A stretch of 64,000 nt of DNA, taken from assembly GCA_942490985.1 (NCBI GenBank), contig CALNYW010000003.1, forward strand, positions 310,001 through 374,000, read 5' to 3'. The position numbers and the translations under genes are program-made. This document shows positions 20,577 through 29,169 of this stretch, in pieces (positions within the stretch are counted from its first letter, which is position 1; the number at the start of each line of letters is the position of its first letter). The notes beneath the pieces are model-generated. The model had not been told where the DNA came from. It did not search any database and was given only the letters and a program-made list of their open reading frames with translations. The DNA is from Thiosocius sp942490985 (GTDB taxonomy: Bacteria > Pseudomonadota > Gammaproteobacteria > Chromatiales > Chromatiaceae).

Positions 20577-21497
20577 TCACCCGAGTTGGGTATGTTCGCC
20601 ATCTTCGTAGATATCCGATGCCGTTCCCACGATCAGGGGGTCGGGGGCACAGGCGGCTTTTTCATCCTTGTTGTCATACGGAATCATGTGAAGAATGTGG
20701 CGAATCGCGTTGATGCGCGCCCGTTTCTTGTCGTCAGACTTGATCACTGTCCAAGGCGCATCAGCCGTATCGGTATGAAAAAACATCGCTTCTTTGGCCT
20801 TGGTGTAATCGTCCCATTTATCAAGCGATGCCAGGTCGATCGGGCTGAGCTTCCACTGCTTCAGCGGATCATGCTCGCGCGACTTAAAACGTCTCAGTTG
20901 CTCGCCTCGACTCACGGAAAACCAGAGCTTGAACAAACGAATGCCGCTACGTACCAGCATTCTCTCAAGCTCCGGCGTCTGCCGCATAAATTCCAGATAC
21001 TCTGATGCGGTGCAGAAATTCATCACCCGTTCGACGCCGGCCCGGTTGTACCAGGAGCGGTCAAACAACACGATCTCTCCGGCACTCGGCAAATGTTGTA
21101 TGTAGCGCTGGAAGTACCACTGACCGGCTTCCCGTGGCGACGGCTTTTCCAATGCAACGATGCGCGCACCACGCGGATTGAGATGCTCCATGATGCGTTT
21201 GATGGTGCCACCCTTACCCGCCGCATCACGTCCCTCGAACATGATCGCCACCCGCTCGCCGCTATCTCGTACCCAGCTTTGCAGCTTCAACAATTCGATC
21301 TGCAGTTCGAATTTGAACGCTTCGTAATCCTTACGGCCGAGTTTAGTGCTGTACGGATAGATGTTTTGCCGAAACAGTTCTCGACGCGCTTTTTTATCGA
21401 GCTTGCTGAGATCACCGTCGAATATCTGCGGCACGGGGTCAGGACGGCTACTCACCTCGTCGTTGGCGCTGTTCGGCGTTGCTACGGATTCTTTCAT
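20577..21497 (-). CDS. ppk2: polyphosphate kinase 2 (PPK2)
   Basis: 306 residues from the ATG at 21497 (MKESVATPNS); an in-frame upstream start at 21530 would add 11 residues. The P-loop is GRDAAGKGG, and Walker B lies in VLFDRSWYNRAGVERVM, followed by the Arg-rich lid (SREHDPLKQWKLSPID). A single domain of this length fits class I PPK2, which transfers phosphate between polyphosphate and nucleoside di/triphosphates. About 45 residues at each end are low complexity. Located between ptsP and a small acidic gene, all on the minus strand. Confidence 0.93.
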   Translation of the reverse strand: MKESVATPNSANDEVSSRPDPVPQIFDGDLSKLDKKARRELFRQNIYPYSTKLGRKDYEAFKFELQIELLKLQSWVRDSGERVAIMFEGRDAAGKGGTIKRIMEHLNPRGARIVALEKPSPREAGQWYFQRYIQHLPSAGEIVLFDRSWYNRAGVERVMNFCTASEYLEFMRQTPELERMLVRSGIRLFKLWFSVSRGEQLRRFKSREHDPLKQWKLSPIDLASLDKWDDYTKAKEAMFFHTDTADAPWTVIKSDDKKRARINAIRHILHMIPYDNKDEKAACAPDPLIVGTASDIYEDGEHTQLG

Positions 21498-21614
21498 CGT
21501 CAATTCCCGCGGTCTTGGGCAAACGATCATTCTGTGTCTAACTGGCCGGGGACTGATTGACAGGCATCAATAAACGAAAGGATTCATCACCATGCTGCAT
21601 GAGGGCTGTGAGCT

Positions 21615-23876
21615 TCAACGGCCAGGGCGGAACAACCCGCCTAGGCCCATCTCGTCAAGCGCCTTTTCTATGAAGCGCCTGACCTGAGCCGCATCTTCCA
21701 TCCTCAGTGCGGCATGCAACAGCTGCCTCGCGCGGGCAACGCTGAAACTGCGAACCACCCACTTGACCTTCATCAGGCTGCCGGCGCTCATACTCAGGCT
21801 GTCGACGCCAAGCCCCATCAGCAGAACCGTGGCGATCGGGTTTCCGGCCAGTTCGCCACACACACCCACCGGGCGATTGAAAAGGCGCGCGCCCCGCACG
21901 ATTTGTTCGAGCGCACGCAACACCGCCGGGTGCAGATCGTCGTAAAGCTCCGCTACCCGCGCATTGTTACGGTCGACTGCCAGCAGGTACTGGGTGAGAT
22001 CGTTGGTGCCGACCGAAACAAAATCGACACGACGCGCCAACTCCTCGACCATGTAGACTGCGGAGGGGACTTCGATCATTACGCCGATCGGCGGCATCGC
22101 GACCGCATAACCTTCTTCTGACAATTCGTCACAGGCGCGCCGGATCAGCATTTTGAGGTCATCGACTTCCGTCACGCCACTGATCATCGGCAGCATAATC
22201 TGCATGTTGCCGAGATCCACCGCCGCACGCAGCATCGCGCGCACCTGGGTCAGAAAAATCTCAGGGTGGGCGAGCGAGATCCGCACACCGCGCCAGCCCA
22301 GGAACGGGTTTTGTTCGACGATCGGAAAATAAGGCAATGGCTTGTCGCCGCCGATATCGAGCGTACGCAGTATCACCGGACGCGGCGCAAAGGCTTGCAG
22401 CACGCGGCGGTAGTTCAGCACCTGGACCGACTCGGCCGGGAAACGATCGCGCACCATGAACGGCAGTTCTGTCCGATAGAGTCCGATACCGGCCAAGTCT
22501 TCGTTGTGATTGCTGCCTGTTTCATGAACCAGGCCGGTATTCAGGAACAATGGGAACGCGATCCCATCGGTCGACTCGGCAGGCAACCCCCGAACCGTCT
22601 CGGCCTCGGCGATGAGCGCTCGTTCTTCCTCGGCTAACCGCTGGTATTCGGTGCGAACAGACGCCGTCGGTGAGATGTAGACGCGCCCACGGTAACCATC
22701 GATGACGAGTTCACGATCATTGATGCGGTTCACCGGAAGATCGGTGACACCCATGACCGCCGGGACACCCATCGCCCTGGCAAGGATCGCGACATGCGAC
22801 GAGCTCGATCCCGTCGCCGCAACGATGCCAACCAGCGACTGGCGCGGCACCTCGGCAAGTTGCACAGCGCTCACCTCATCACCAACCAGGATCGTGTTGG
22901 GCGGGAAGGCCGTCTGTTCGGGACTGCCACTTTGCAGATGCATCAGTATGCGTCGACCGAGGTCACGGATATCGGAAGCGCGTTCACGCAGATAACTGTC
23001 GTCCATCGCTTCAAAAACCTGGGCATGAGCCTGGATGCTTTGCCGTAAAGCCCCTGGCGCCCATTGCCCCTGTTCGATCAGGCCCACCGTCTGGGTGACC
23101 AAGGTATCGCTACCGAGCATCATCAGAAGCGCGTCAAACAGGGCGTTGTCCTCGGCGGGAATCTCGCCACTCAAGCGTGATTGCAGCTCACGCAAATCGG
23201 CCTCGACCGCGGCGACGGCGGCTAGAAAAGCGGCGTGCTCAGTTGCCGTGTCGTCTGCCACCCGATCCGGAATCGCGGCGAGATCGGATAAACGATAGGC
23301 GACCACACCTCGGCCGATGGCAACGCCGGTGCTGGCCGCTCTGCCCTCCAGGAAGCGGCTGACCCGACCCGACACCGTCAGCGTATCGAGTTCCCCACTG
23401 GCTTGCGCATGCGTTATCGCGCCAGCGAGCTGCGCCGCCAGGGTAAACAGGAAGGTGACTTCGTCATCAACGAATTCGCGCTCGGCTTCCTGCCGCACGA
23501 CCAGCACGCCAAGCACCTTGCGGTTCTGGATAATCGGCACGCCGAGGAAGCCGCGGTATTGAGTCTCGCCGGTCTCGGTGACATGCAGATAGCGTGGGTG
23601 GGACGGGGCATCGCCGACGTTCAAAGGTTCGGCACGCTCAGCGACCAGGCCAACCAGACCGCGCCCCAGTGGCAGCGACACCTTGCCAACCGCCTCGCGC
23701 CGCAGGCCATTGGTTGCCGCCAGGACATGCGTGCGATTTTCGGCATCGGTCAGGTAGACCGAACAGACATCGCAGGCGATCGCCTGTTTGACCATGTCGA
23801 CGATTGTCGACAGGGCTTTTTCGAGATCCGCCGCGGCGTTGACCTCTTTGACGATGCGGTGCAGCGTATCAAGCAT
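21615..23876 (-). CDS. ptsP: phosphoenolpyruvate-protein phosphotransferase, nitrogen PTS (EI-Ntr)
   Basis: 753 residues: an N-terminal GAF domain (about 1-150, LSTIVDMVKQAIACDVCSVY) fused to an enzyme I unit. The phosphorylated His lies in GSSSSHVAILARAMGVPAV; the PEP-binding barrel includes LRTLDIGGDKPLPYF and the Cys in GVCGELAGN. EI-Ntr passes phosphate from PEP to NPr and then EIIA-Ntr, a regulatory chain linked to nitrogen and potassium status. It lies just downstream of rppH, the same order as in E. coli, and was probably transcribed with it. Confidence 0.96.
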   Translation of the reverse strand: MLDTLHRIVKEVNAAADLEKALSTIVDMVKQAIACDVCSVYLTDAENRTHVLAATNGLRREAVGKVSLPLGRGLVGLVAERAEPLNVGDAPSHPRYLHVTETGETQYRGFLGVPIIQNRKVLGVLVVRQEAEREFVDDEVTFLFTLAAQLAGAITHAQASGELDTLTVSGRVSRFLEGRAASTGVAIGRGVVAYRLSDLAAIPDRVADDTATEHAAFLAAVAAVEADLRELQSRLSGEIPAEDNALFDALLMMLGSDTLVTQTVGLIEQGQWAPGALRQSIQAHAQVFEAMDDSYLRERASDIRDLGRRILMHLQSGSPEQTAFPPNTILVGDEVSAVQLAEVPRQSLVGIVAATGSSSSHVAILARAMGVPAVMGVTDLPVNRINDRELVIDGYRGRVYISPTASVRTEYQRLAEEERALIAEAETVRGLPAESTDGIAFPLFLNTGLVHETGSNHNEDLAGIGLYRTELPFMVRDRFPAESVQVLNYRRVLQAFAPRPVILRTLDIGGDKPLPYFPIVEQNPFLGWRGVRISLAHPEIFLTQVRAMLRAAVDLGNMQIMLPMISGVTEVDDLKMLIRRACDELSEEGYAVAMPPIGVMIEVPSAVYMVEELARRVDFVSVGTNDLTQYLLAVDRNNARVAELYDDLHPAVLRALEQIVRGARLFNRPVGVCGELAGNPIATVLLMGLGVDSLSMSAGSLMKVKWVVRSFSVARARQLLHAALRMEDAAQVRRFIEKALDEMGLGGLFRPGR

Positions 23877-23955
23877 GGATCACCTCAACCTCCGGGTAAC
23901 CGAGGCATCGCCGAACGAGCAGAGGCTGCCCGTCATCAATAAAGTCCTCAGGGGC

Positions 23956-24480
23956 TCAGCGGCGCTGTTGGCGCAGATAGTTGGAGTGCGGCCGGGTTGG
24001 CAGGCCATCAGGAAATAGCAGCGGACCCAACTCTTCAAGCGCTCGTTCATAGACCTTGCGCTTGAAATAGATGACCTCGCGGACAGGTTGCCAGTATTTC
24101 ACCCAGCGCCAGCTGTCGAACTCGGGTTTGGCACACGAATCGAGGCAGAAGTCATTCTCGCTGCAACGCACCCGCAGCAAAAACCAACGCTGTTTTTGGC
24201 CAATGCAAACGGGATGGGAATGGCGGCGGATAAATCGCCTGGGTAGTCGGTATCGAAGCCATCGATCCGTCGAACCCATCAGATCCACATGTTCTGGCAA
24301 AAGCCCAACTTCTTCATGCAACTCGCGGTACATCGCCTGTTCGGGCGTCTCATCGGCATCGATGCCGCCTTGCGGGAATTGCCAGGCATCCTGCCCTACC
24401 CGTCGCCCCCAGAACAGACGGTTTTGCTCGTTGCAGAGAATGATCCCTACATTGGGCCGAAAACCGTCGGCGTCTATCAC
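23956..24480 (-). CDS. rppH: RNA pyrophosphohydrolase RppH (Nudix)
   Basis: 174 residues from a GTG at 24480; the predicted N-terminus MIDADGFRPNVGIILCN aligns with that of E. coli RppH, which supports this start. The Nudix box begins at GGIDADETPEQAMYRELHEE and ends VGL. WLRYRLPRR and CIGQKQRWFLL are also RppH marks. It removes pyrophosphate from 5'-triphosphorylated mRNA to trigger decay. First gene of a probable rppH-ptsP operon; divergent from the HAD gene. Confidence 0.95.
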   Translation of the reverse strand: MIDADGFRPNVGIILCNEQNRLFWGRRVGQDAWQFPQGGIDADETPEQAMYRELHEEVGLLPEHVDLMGSTDRWLRYRLPRRFIRRHSHPVCIGQKQRWFLLRVRCSENDFCLDSCAKPEFDSWRWVKYWQPVREVIYFKRKVYERALEELGPLLFPDGLPTRPHSNYLRQQRR

Positions 24481-24635
24481 GGTAAAAACCAGTGCTTAAG
24501 TCATTAATTGCGTTCGATTCTTCCACAGCGCCAACCTGTACCGCAAGCGAAGCCGGACGCATAAGCTGTTGCTTATAAAAGATTTACTGTAACCTCGCGG
24601 CGATTCGCCATTGCCATGCCACCAACCGAATTCGT

Positions 24636-25319
24636 ATGCCACTCGCCATTTTCGACCTCGACAACACGCTACTCAGCGGCGATTCTGATTACCTCTGGGG
24701 CCAGTTCCTCGGTGAACTCGGCGTCGTCGACCGGGACAGCTACGAGCGAGAAAACGAACGCTTCTATGCCGACTATCGCGCAGGTCAGCTCGATATCATG
24801 GCATTCTTGCGATTTTCCTTGGCGCCTCTCGCGGCCCACCCGCGCGATCAATTGGACGCGTGGCACCAGACGTTCATGACGACCAAGATCGAGCCGCTGA
24901 TAGGCGCTGGCGCCCTGGCCCTGGTCGAGCAACACCGCCAAGCCGGCGACACGCTGTTGATCATTACCGCGACCAATGCCTTCGTGACAGCACCGATCGC
25001 CCAGCGGTTTGGCATTGCCAATCTGATCGCCACGGACCCGGAACAAGCGGACGGCCGTTTCACCGGGCGGGTGGCCGGCACACCAAGCTTTCGCGATGGC
25101 AAAGTGGCGCGCTTGGAGGCCTGGTTGGCGGAGCGCGACATGACCCTGGATGGGTCGTGGTTCTATAGCGATTCGCATAACGACCTCCCGCTGCTCGAAC
25201 GCGTCAGCCACCCCGTCGCGGTAGATCCTGATCCCACATTGGCCCGGCATGCCGCCGCACAGGGCTGGCCGGTGATTTCGCTGGCCGAACAAGCCACCGC
25301 AGACAGTGACCGCGCCTGA
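24636..25319 (+). CDS. HAD-IB family phosphatase (SerB-like)
   Basis: 227 residues with the HAD motifs in order: FDLDNTLLSGDSD (nucleophile Asp), IITATNAF (motif II), the Lys in DGKVARLEAW and SDSHNDLPLLE (motif IV). The subfamily is the SerB-like HAD-IB group, often annotated as histidinol-phosphatase or phosphoserine-phosphatase-like; the substrate is unknown. Its last 14 bp overlap the start of the permease gene, so it leads a three-gene operon with an ABC importer. Confidence 0.88.
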   Translation: MPLAIFDLDNTLLSGDSDYLWGQFLGELGVVDRDSYERENERFYADYRAGQLDIMAFLRFSLAPLAAHPRDQLDAWHQTFMTTKIEPLIGAGALALVEQHRQAGDTLLIITATNAFVTAPIAQRFGIANLIATDPEQADGRFTGRVAGTPSFRDGKVARLEAWLAERDMTLDGSWFYSDSHNDLPLLERVSHPVAVDPDPTLARHAAAQGWPVISLAEQATADSDRA

Positions 25320-26322
25320 ATCGACGGTAACCGGCGCGGCGCGGCGAACCTGGCGCGCACGTTCAATTCTGATCGTGGCACTGGCATTGGCAGCCGCCGC
25401 TTTGGCTGCCGCGCTCCTGATCGGCAGCACCGCAATCCCCCCAACCGATGTCCTGCTCCACCTGTTCGGCAATGATGGTTCGATCAATGACCGCATCATC
25501 GACACGCTGAGGTTGCCGCGTGCGCTGAGTGCCTTTGCGGTCGGCGCCTTGCTGGCACTGGCCGGCTGTCTGATGCAGGTGTTATTGCGCAACCCGCTCG
25601 GCGACCCCTATGTCCTGGGGCTTTCCGGCGGTTCTTCAAGCGCGGTACTCGGCGCGATGTTGCTGGGCCTTGGTCCGATATTCTTTGCCCCCGCCGCGTT
25701 GGCCGGCGCGCTGCTCAGCACCCTGCTGGTGTTCGGCCTGGCCGGGAAAGCGCGCGGGTACGGCGATGACCGCTTACTGTTGACCGGGGTTGTTGTCGCC
25801 GCCGGCTGGGCCGCACTGATCAGTTTCGTATTGAGCGTCAGCCCGGCAAGCCAACTGCCAGGCATGCTGTTTTGGTTGATGGGCGATCTCAGCGACGCCG
25901 ACCGCCCGCTACTGCCGTGGCTGACACTGATCGCCGGCATGATATTCGGCCTGCTTCGCGCGCGTGACCTGAATCTCAGTGTTCACGGCTCGCTGCAGGC
26001 AGCCGCATTAGGCGTCGACACGACCCGTGTCCGGCGCGAACTCTTCTTTGCCGCGGCGTTGCTGACCGCCGCCGCCGTGACCACCGCAGGGGCGATTGGC
26101 TTCATAGGCCTGATCACACCGCACCTGATCCGCCGCTTGGGAGGCAGTGACCATCGTATTCTGCTGCCCGCAAGCGCGCTGTTGGGTGGCAGCTTATTGC
26201 TGGTTGCCGACCTGGTCGCCAGAACACTGATCAGCCCGATGCAATTGCCCGTCGGCGTCTTGACCGCGCTAATTGGCGTACCGGTCTTTCTTTTCCTCCT
26301 GCATAGCCGGCAAACCGCGTGA
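25306..26322 (+). CDS. BtuC/FecCD-type ABC importer permease
   Basis: 338 residues, about ten helices. The family signatures are RLPRALSAFAVGALLALAGC with MQVLLRNPLGDPYVLGLSGG near residue 90, and GAIGFIGLITPHLIRRL. Start is GTG, inside the end of the HAD gene. These permeases import cobalamin, haem or iron-siderophores; which one cannot be told here. The ATPase follows with a 4-bp overlap. No periplasmic binding protein gene is adjacent. Confidence 0.92.
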   Translation: MTAPESTVTGAARRTWRARSILIVALALAAAALAAALLIGSTAIPPTDVLLHLFGNDGSINDRIIDTLRLPRALSAFAVGALLALAGCLMQVLLRNPLGDPYVLGLSGGSSSAVLGAMLLGLGPIFFAPAALAGALLSTLLVFGLAGKARGYGDDRLLLTGVVVAAGWAALISFVLSVSPASQLPGMLFWLMGDLSDADRPLLPWLTLIAGMIFGLLRARDLNLSVHGSLQAAALGVDTTRVRRELFFAAALLTAAAVTTAGAIGFIGLITPHLIRRLGGSDHRILLPASALLGGSLLLVADLVARTLISPMQLPVGVLTALIGVPVFLFLLHSRQTA

Positions 26323-27125
26323 CTGCGCTACTAGACGTCCGTGGCCTGACGGTGGAACTCGCTGGCCGTACCCTGTGTCGCGGTCTCGAGCTGACGATCG
26401 AACCGGGACAAAGCTGGGCGTTGCTGGGTCGCAACGGCGCGGGAAAATCAACGTTGTTGCGCCACCTCAGCGGCCTCACGCGCGCTGCACGCGGCACTAT
26501 CGACTACCATGGAACCCCATTAGCCGATTTCTCGCCGCGCGAGCGGGCCCGCCGAATCGGCTTGCTGTTACAACACAGTAGCCGCGGGTTTGGTGGCAGT
26601 GTCTACGAAGCCGTGATGACCGGACGCCACCCACACCTCGCGCCACTGCAACGTGAAAGCGACACCGATCACCTGGCGGTCCAACGCGCGCTCAGCGACC
26701 TCGATCTGGAAGGACTGGCGACTCGATCGCTTTCCCACCTTTCCGGCGGCGAGTTACGCCGGGTCGAACTGGCCCGGCTGCTCGCCCAACAGACCCCGCT
26801 GACGTTGCTGGATGAGCCACTCAACCACCTTGACCCGGCCCACCAGGCGCACAGCCTGACCACCGTGCTGCGGCGGTGCGTCAGCCCGCAGCGGGCCATC
26901 ATGATTGTCGCGCATGACCTCAACCTCGCTTATCAGGCCTGTGAACACTGGCTGCTGCTGCAACCGGATGGTGGATGGCTGAGTGGCTGCCGCGAAGAAA
27001 TGGCCCAGACCGAAACCCTGAAGCACGTTTTTGGTCACCCGATCGACAGGCTCACACAGCAGGGCAAAGTGACGTTTGCGACGCGCTTTCTCGACGCAGC
27101 GGTTACCGTTGCCAACCCCGACTAA
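26319..27125 (+). CDS. ABC transporter ATP-binding protein (BtuD/FhuC type)
   Basis: 268 residues with Walker A GRNGAGKST, Q-loop near LLLQHSSRGFGG, signature LSGGELRRVELARLLAQ, Walker B LTLLDEP and the H-switch in IVAHDLN. Start is GTG in a GTGA overlap with the permease stop. It energises the importer formed with the upstream permease. The C-terminal tail (about residues 210-268) is family-typical and slightly extended. Confidence 0.92.
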   Translation: MTALLDVRGLTVELAGRTLCRGLELTIEPGQSWALLGRNGAGKSTLLRHLSGLTRAARGTIDYHGTPLADFSPRERARRIGLLLQHSSRGFGGSVYEAVMTGRHPHLAPLQRESDTDHLAVQRALSDLDLEGLATRSLSHLSGGELRRVELARLLAQQTPLTLLDEPLNHLDPAHQAHSLTTVLRRCVSPQRAIMIVAHDLNLAYQACEHWLLLQPDGGWLSGCREEMAQTETLKHVFGHPIDRLTQQGKVTFATRFLDAAVTVANPD

Positions 27126-27157
27126 CTCGACAGATCCCGCCCTGCTACCATTTGCTT

Positions 27158-27415
27158 ATGGCAAGAACCCGCAACCGGACCAACGTATACATCCTGCTTT
27201 TGGCGATATTGGCAGCGGTCATCGCCGGCTATTATCTGCCGACCAAGCGTCCCGAAACGGGTGCCTCGATGACGCCGAAGGAATACATCGAGCTGGTCGA
27301 AAAAAAGAAGGCGCAACGGATCAAATACGCAGCAGAAGAGGCCGCGAATCGCGAACCGGATTCTGGTGATACCCCGCCGGCAGTGGAAACCCGGCCGAAA
27401 CCGCCAACCGACTAG
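27158..27415 (+). CDS. small single-pass membrane protein, unknown
   Basis: 85 residues from the ATG at 27158. A basic N-terminus (MARTRNRTN) leads into one helix (VYILLLAILAAVIAGYYL). A charged stretch (KEYIELVEKKKAQRIKYAAEE) then ends in a Pro/Thr-rich tail. Probably anchored with its tail in the periplasm. Lies 32 bp after the ABC ATPase and may belong to that operon. No family recognised. Confidence 0.6.
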   Translation: MARTRNRTNVYILLLAILAAVIAGYYLPTKRPETGASMTPKEYIELVEKKKAQRIKYAAEEAANREPDSGDTPPAVETRPKPPTD

Positions 27416-27442
27416 CCGGTCGACCGGCGCCGAGCCAGCTCA

Positions 27443-27847
27443 TCACGGAACTTTACGCTGACACAGCGTCCGGTCGTCGGGGTTTTCGACTGCCTCGACG
27501 ACCGCATCCACCAGCGTGCCCAGTTCCGCCGGCGTCAACACGGTCATGATCCGGGCCAACAGATCCGGCTCGAGCTGCGCATACACCGTGTCACCCGATG
27601 CCAGATTAACGACGACACCGGCGGCGTGTTGTGCCGGAGCCTCCTGCTCCATCAAGCGTTGATTGAAGGTCATCATCTCGTCGTAGAACGCCTCGATACG
27701 GGTCAGCAGTTGGTCATCGATTGCCTCATCGATAGCAACATTGAGGACCTCATCATCGTCGCGCAACGTTGATTCCACTGCGGCTTGGTCGAGAAAAGCC
27801 AAGAACCTATCCCTTGGCCGTGGATCGAAAAACACAAACTCCAACAT
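27443..27847 (-). CDS. conserved-looking soluble protein, unknown
   Basis: 134 residues from the ATG at 27847 (MLEFVFFDPRPRDRF); a longer in-frame start at 27916 would add 23 unlikely residues. The protein is acidic, with mixed helices (TRIEAFYDEMMTFNQRLM) and VVVNLASGDTVYAQLEPDLLARIM. No signal, membrane segment or catalytic motif. It converges on the small membrane protein gene 27 bp away. Function unknown. Confidence 0.62.
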   Translation of the reverse strand: MLEFVFFDPRPRDRFLAFLDQAAVESTLRDDDEVLNVAIDEAIDDQLLTRIEAFYDEMMTFNQRLMEQEAPAQHAAGVVVNLASGDTVYAQLEPDLLARIMTVLTPAELGTLVDAVVEAVENPDDRTLCQRKVP

Positions 27848-28037
27848 AACGCTGATTACCTCTGTCAATCGGTCGCCGACAGGCCCACTCGACCCGGCGC
27901 TGCGCCTTCCCGGCACCTGATTTCCTGACCGGGATCAACTATTGACCATTTTAGGCTCAGATCGCCGTTCAGTTTTGATGATACTGAAGCGGACAGAAAC
28001 CCAGGGGGTGTGAGCTTCGCATCCCGGGAACGGAAAC

Positions 28038-28535
28038 ATGCAACCATCAGAAATCGCCAAGCTGCGCAGTGCGGTCCGCCAGCATGTCAGCGGCTCACGC
28101 GACCAACGGTTCTGCTATCGCGCACTTTGTGTGCTGCTGATCGCCGAAGGCCATCGACCAAATCAGGTCGCAGAATGGCTGGGGGAACACACCCGGACCC
28201 TTGAACGTTGGCGTAAACGTTTCATTGACAATGGCTTGGATGGGCTGATTGACGAGACCAGCCCTGGACGACCCCCCAAGCTATCGAGCGATGAATGGAA
28301 ACGCCTACAGCTGGAACTGAGCAAACCGCCGACGACGTATGAGTTGGACGGGAAAAAATGGCAGGGCAAATTGTTACAAGCGCATCTCTCGCGCCACTAC
28401 AACATCGACTTCAGCCTTCGCCAATGCCAGCGCTTACTCAAGCAATTCCGTCAGCACCCAACGTCGGTGAACTACCAAACAAACGGCGGAAGCGACTATA
28501 TTTCGCCTGCAAGGCACGCCGCATCTGAACGGTAA
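28038..28535 (+). CDS. stand-alone transposase-type helix-turn-helix protein
   Basis: 165 residues from ATG at 28038. Residues about 20-75 form a helix-turn-helix like the N-terminus of IS630/Tc1-type transposases (GHRPNQVAEWLGEHTRTLERWRKR split around the turn, then GLDGLIDETSPGRPPKL). Residues about 95-140 resemble the second winged-helix part (LLQAHLSRHYNIDFSLRQCQ). The DDE catalytic domain is absent and no remnant of it follows. No flanking inverted repeats were seen. Either a truncated transposase or a domesticated DNA-binding protein, lying 141 bp upstream of the sulfur-globule-like gene. Confidence 0.7.
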   Translation: MQPSEIAKLRSAVRQHVSGSRDQRFCYRALCVLLIAEGHRPNQVAEWLGEHTRTLERWRKRFIDNGLDGLIDETSPGRPPKLSSDEWKRLQLELSKPPTTYELDGKKWQGKLLQAHLSRHYNIDFSLRQCQRLLKQFRQHPTSVNYQTNGGSDYISPARHAASER

Positions 28536-28676
28536 CATCGGCAAATGCACGGTCCCTTTTGCGGCGATTGGACGGCAACCTTGCGAAGAACCGGACTGCC
28601 CCATACTGGCAACAGCGCCACGGTGGGGAATCAGGAGAATGAGGAGATACAGATTTTTCAAACGGAGGTAAAACTG

Positions 28677-29054
28677 ATGAAAAATACTCGTAAAATCTTG
28701 CTGACCGGGCTAATTGGCGCGGCCGCGCTTATCGCAACATCCAGCGCCAGCGCATTCTGGGGCGGCTGGGGCGGCGGCCCCTGGAACTGGGGCGGTTGGA
28801 ACAACGGTTGGGGCAACGGTTGGGGCAACAACTGGGGCGGTAGCCCCTGGGGTTGGGGCGGCGGTTATCCGTATTACGGCGGCTATCCCTACGGCGGCGG
28901 CTGGGGCGGCAGCCCATGGGGCTACGGCGGCGGTTATCCCTATTACGGCGGCGGCTATGGCTACGGCTATGCGCCATACGCCGGCAACTATGCCTACCCG
29001 AGCACAACCACGACTGCCAAGCCTGCTGCAAAGAAGAAGGCCGACAAAGAGTAA
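28677..29054 (+). CDS. sulfur globule-like Gly/Tyr/Trp-rich secreted protein
   Basis: 125 residues from the ATG at 28677, chosen for its strong ribosome site (cggaggt, 7 nt before) and because it opens into a Sec signal (residues 1-26, ending SSASA). The mature part is low complexity: repeats of Gly with Tyr, Trp, Pro and Asn (GGYPYYGG occurs repeatedly, GWGNGWGNNWGG), ending in a Lys-rich tail (AKPAAKKKADKE). This composition and size match the sulfur globule envelope proteins of sulfur-oxidising gammaproteobacteria, where they coat periplasmic sulfur deposits. Family assignment rests on composition, so other structural roles are possible. Confidence 0.72.
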   Translation: MKNTRKILLTGLIGAAALIATSSASAFWGGWGGGPWNWGGWNNGWGNGWGNNWGGSPWGWGGGYPYYGGYPYGGGWGGSPWGYGGGYPYYGGGYGYGYAPYAGNYAYPSTTTTAKPAAKKKADKE

Positions 29055-29075
29055 CCAGACTGCGCTGCGAGCCGC

Positions 29076-29101
29076 AAAGCGCGCCTTCGGGCGCGCTTTT
29101 T
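29076..29101 (+). terminator. intrinsic terminator after the sulfur globule-like gene
   Basis: A perfect 10-bp stem (aaagcgcgcc / ggcgcgcttt) with a stable TTCG tetraloop, running into a T run. It lies 22 bp past the stop codon and should end that transcript before the gamma-glutamyltransferase gene. Confidence 0.9.
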
Positions 29102-29169
29102 GTTGGCCCGAGCGAAAATAAACCGGGCAGCCACGTCATAATCCCCACTATGCTGATCGAGCCTCCGAC

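Noticed and set aside
27415..27428. 14-bp perfect palindrome (gccggtcgaccggc)
   Set aside because: It lies between convergent genes with no loop or T run; it is too short for a terminator and is likely chance in GC-rich DNA.
28038..28535. Complete insertion sequence
   Set aside because: No catalytic domain, no inverted terminal repeats and no target duplication could be seen around the HTH gene.
28859..28970. Repeated DNA that might suggest a CRISPR or satellite array
   Set aside because: The repeats are in-frame Gly/Tyr/Pro codons of the sulfur-globule-like protein, with no spacers.
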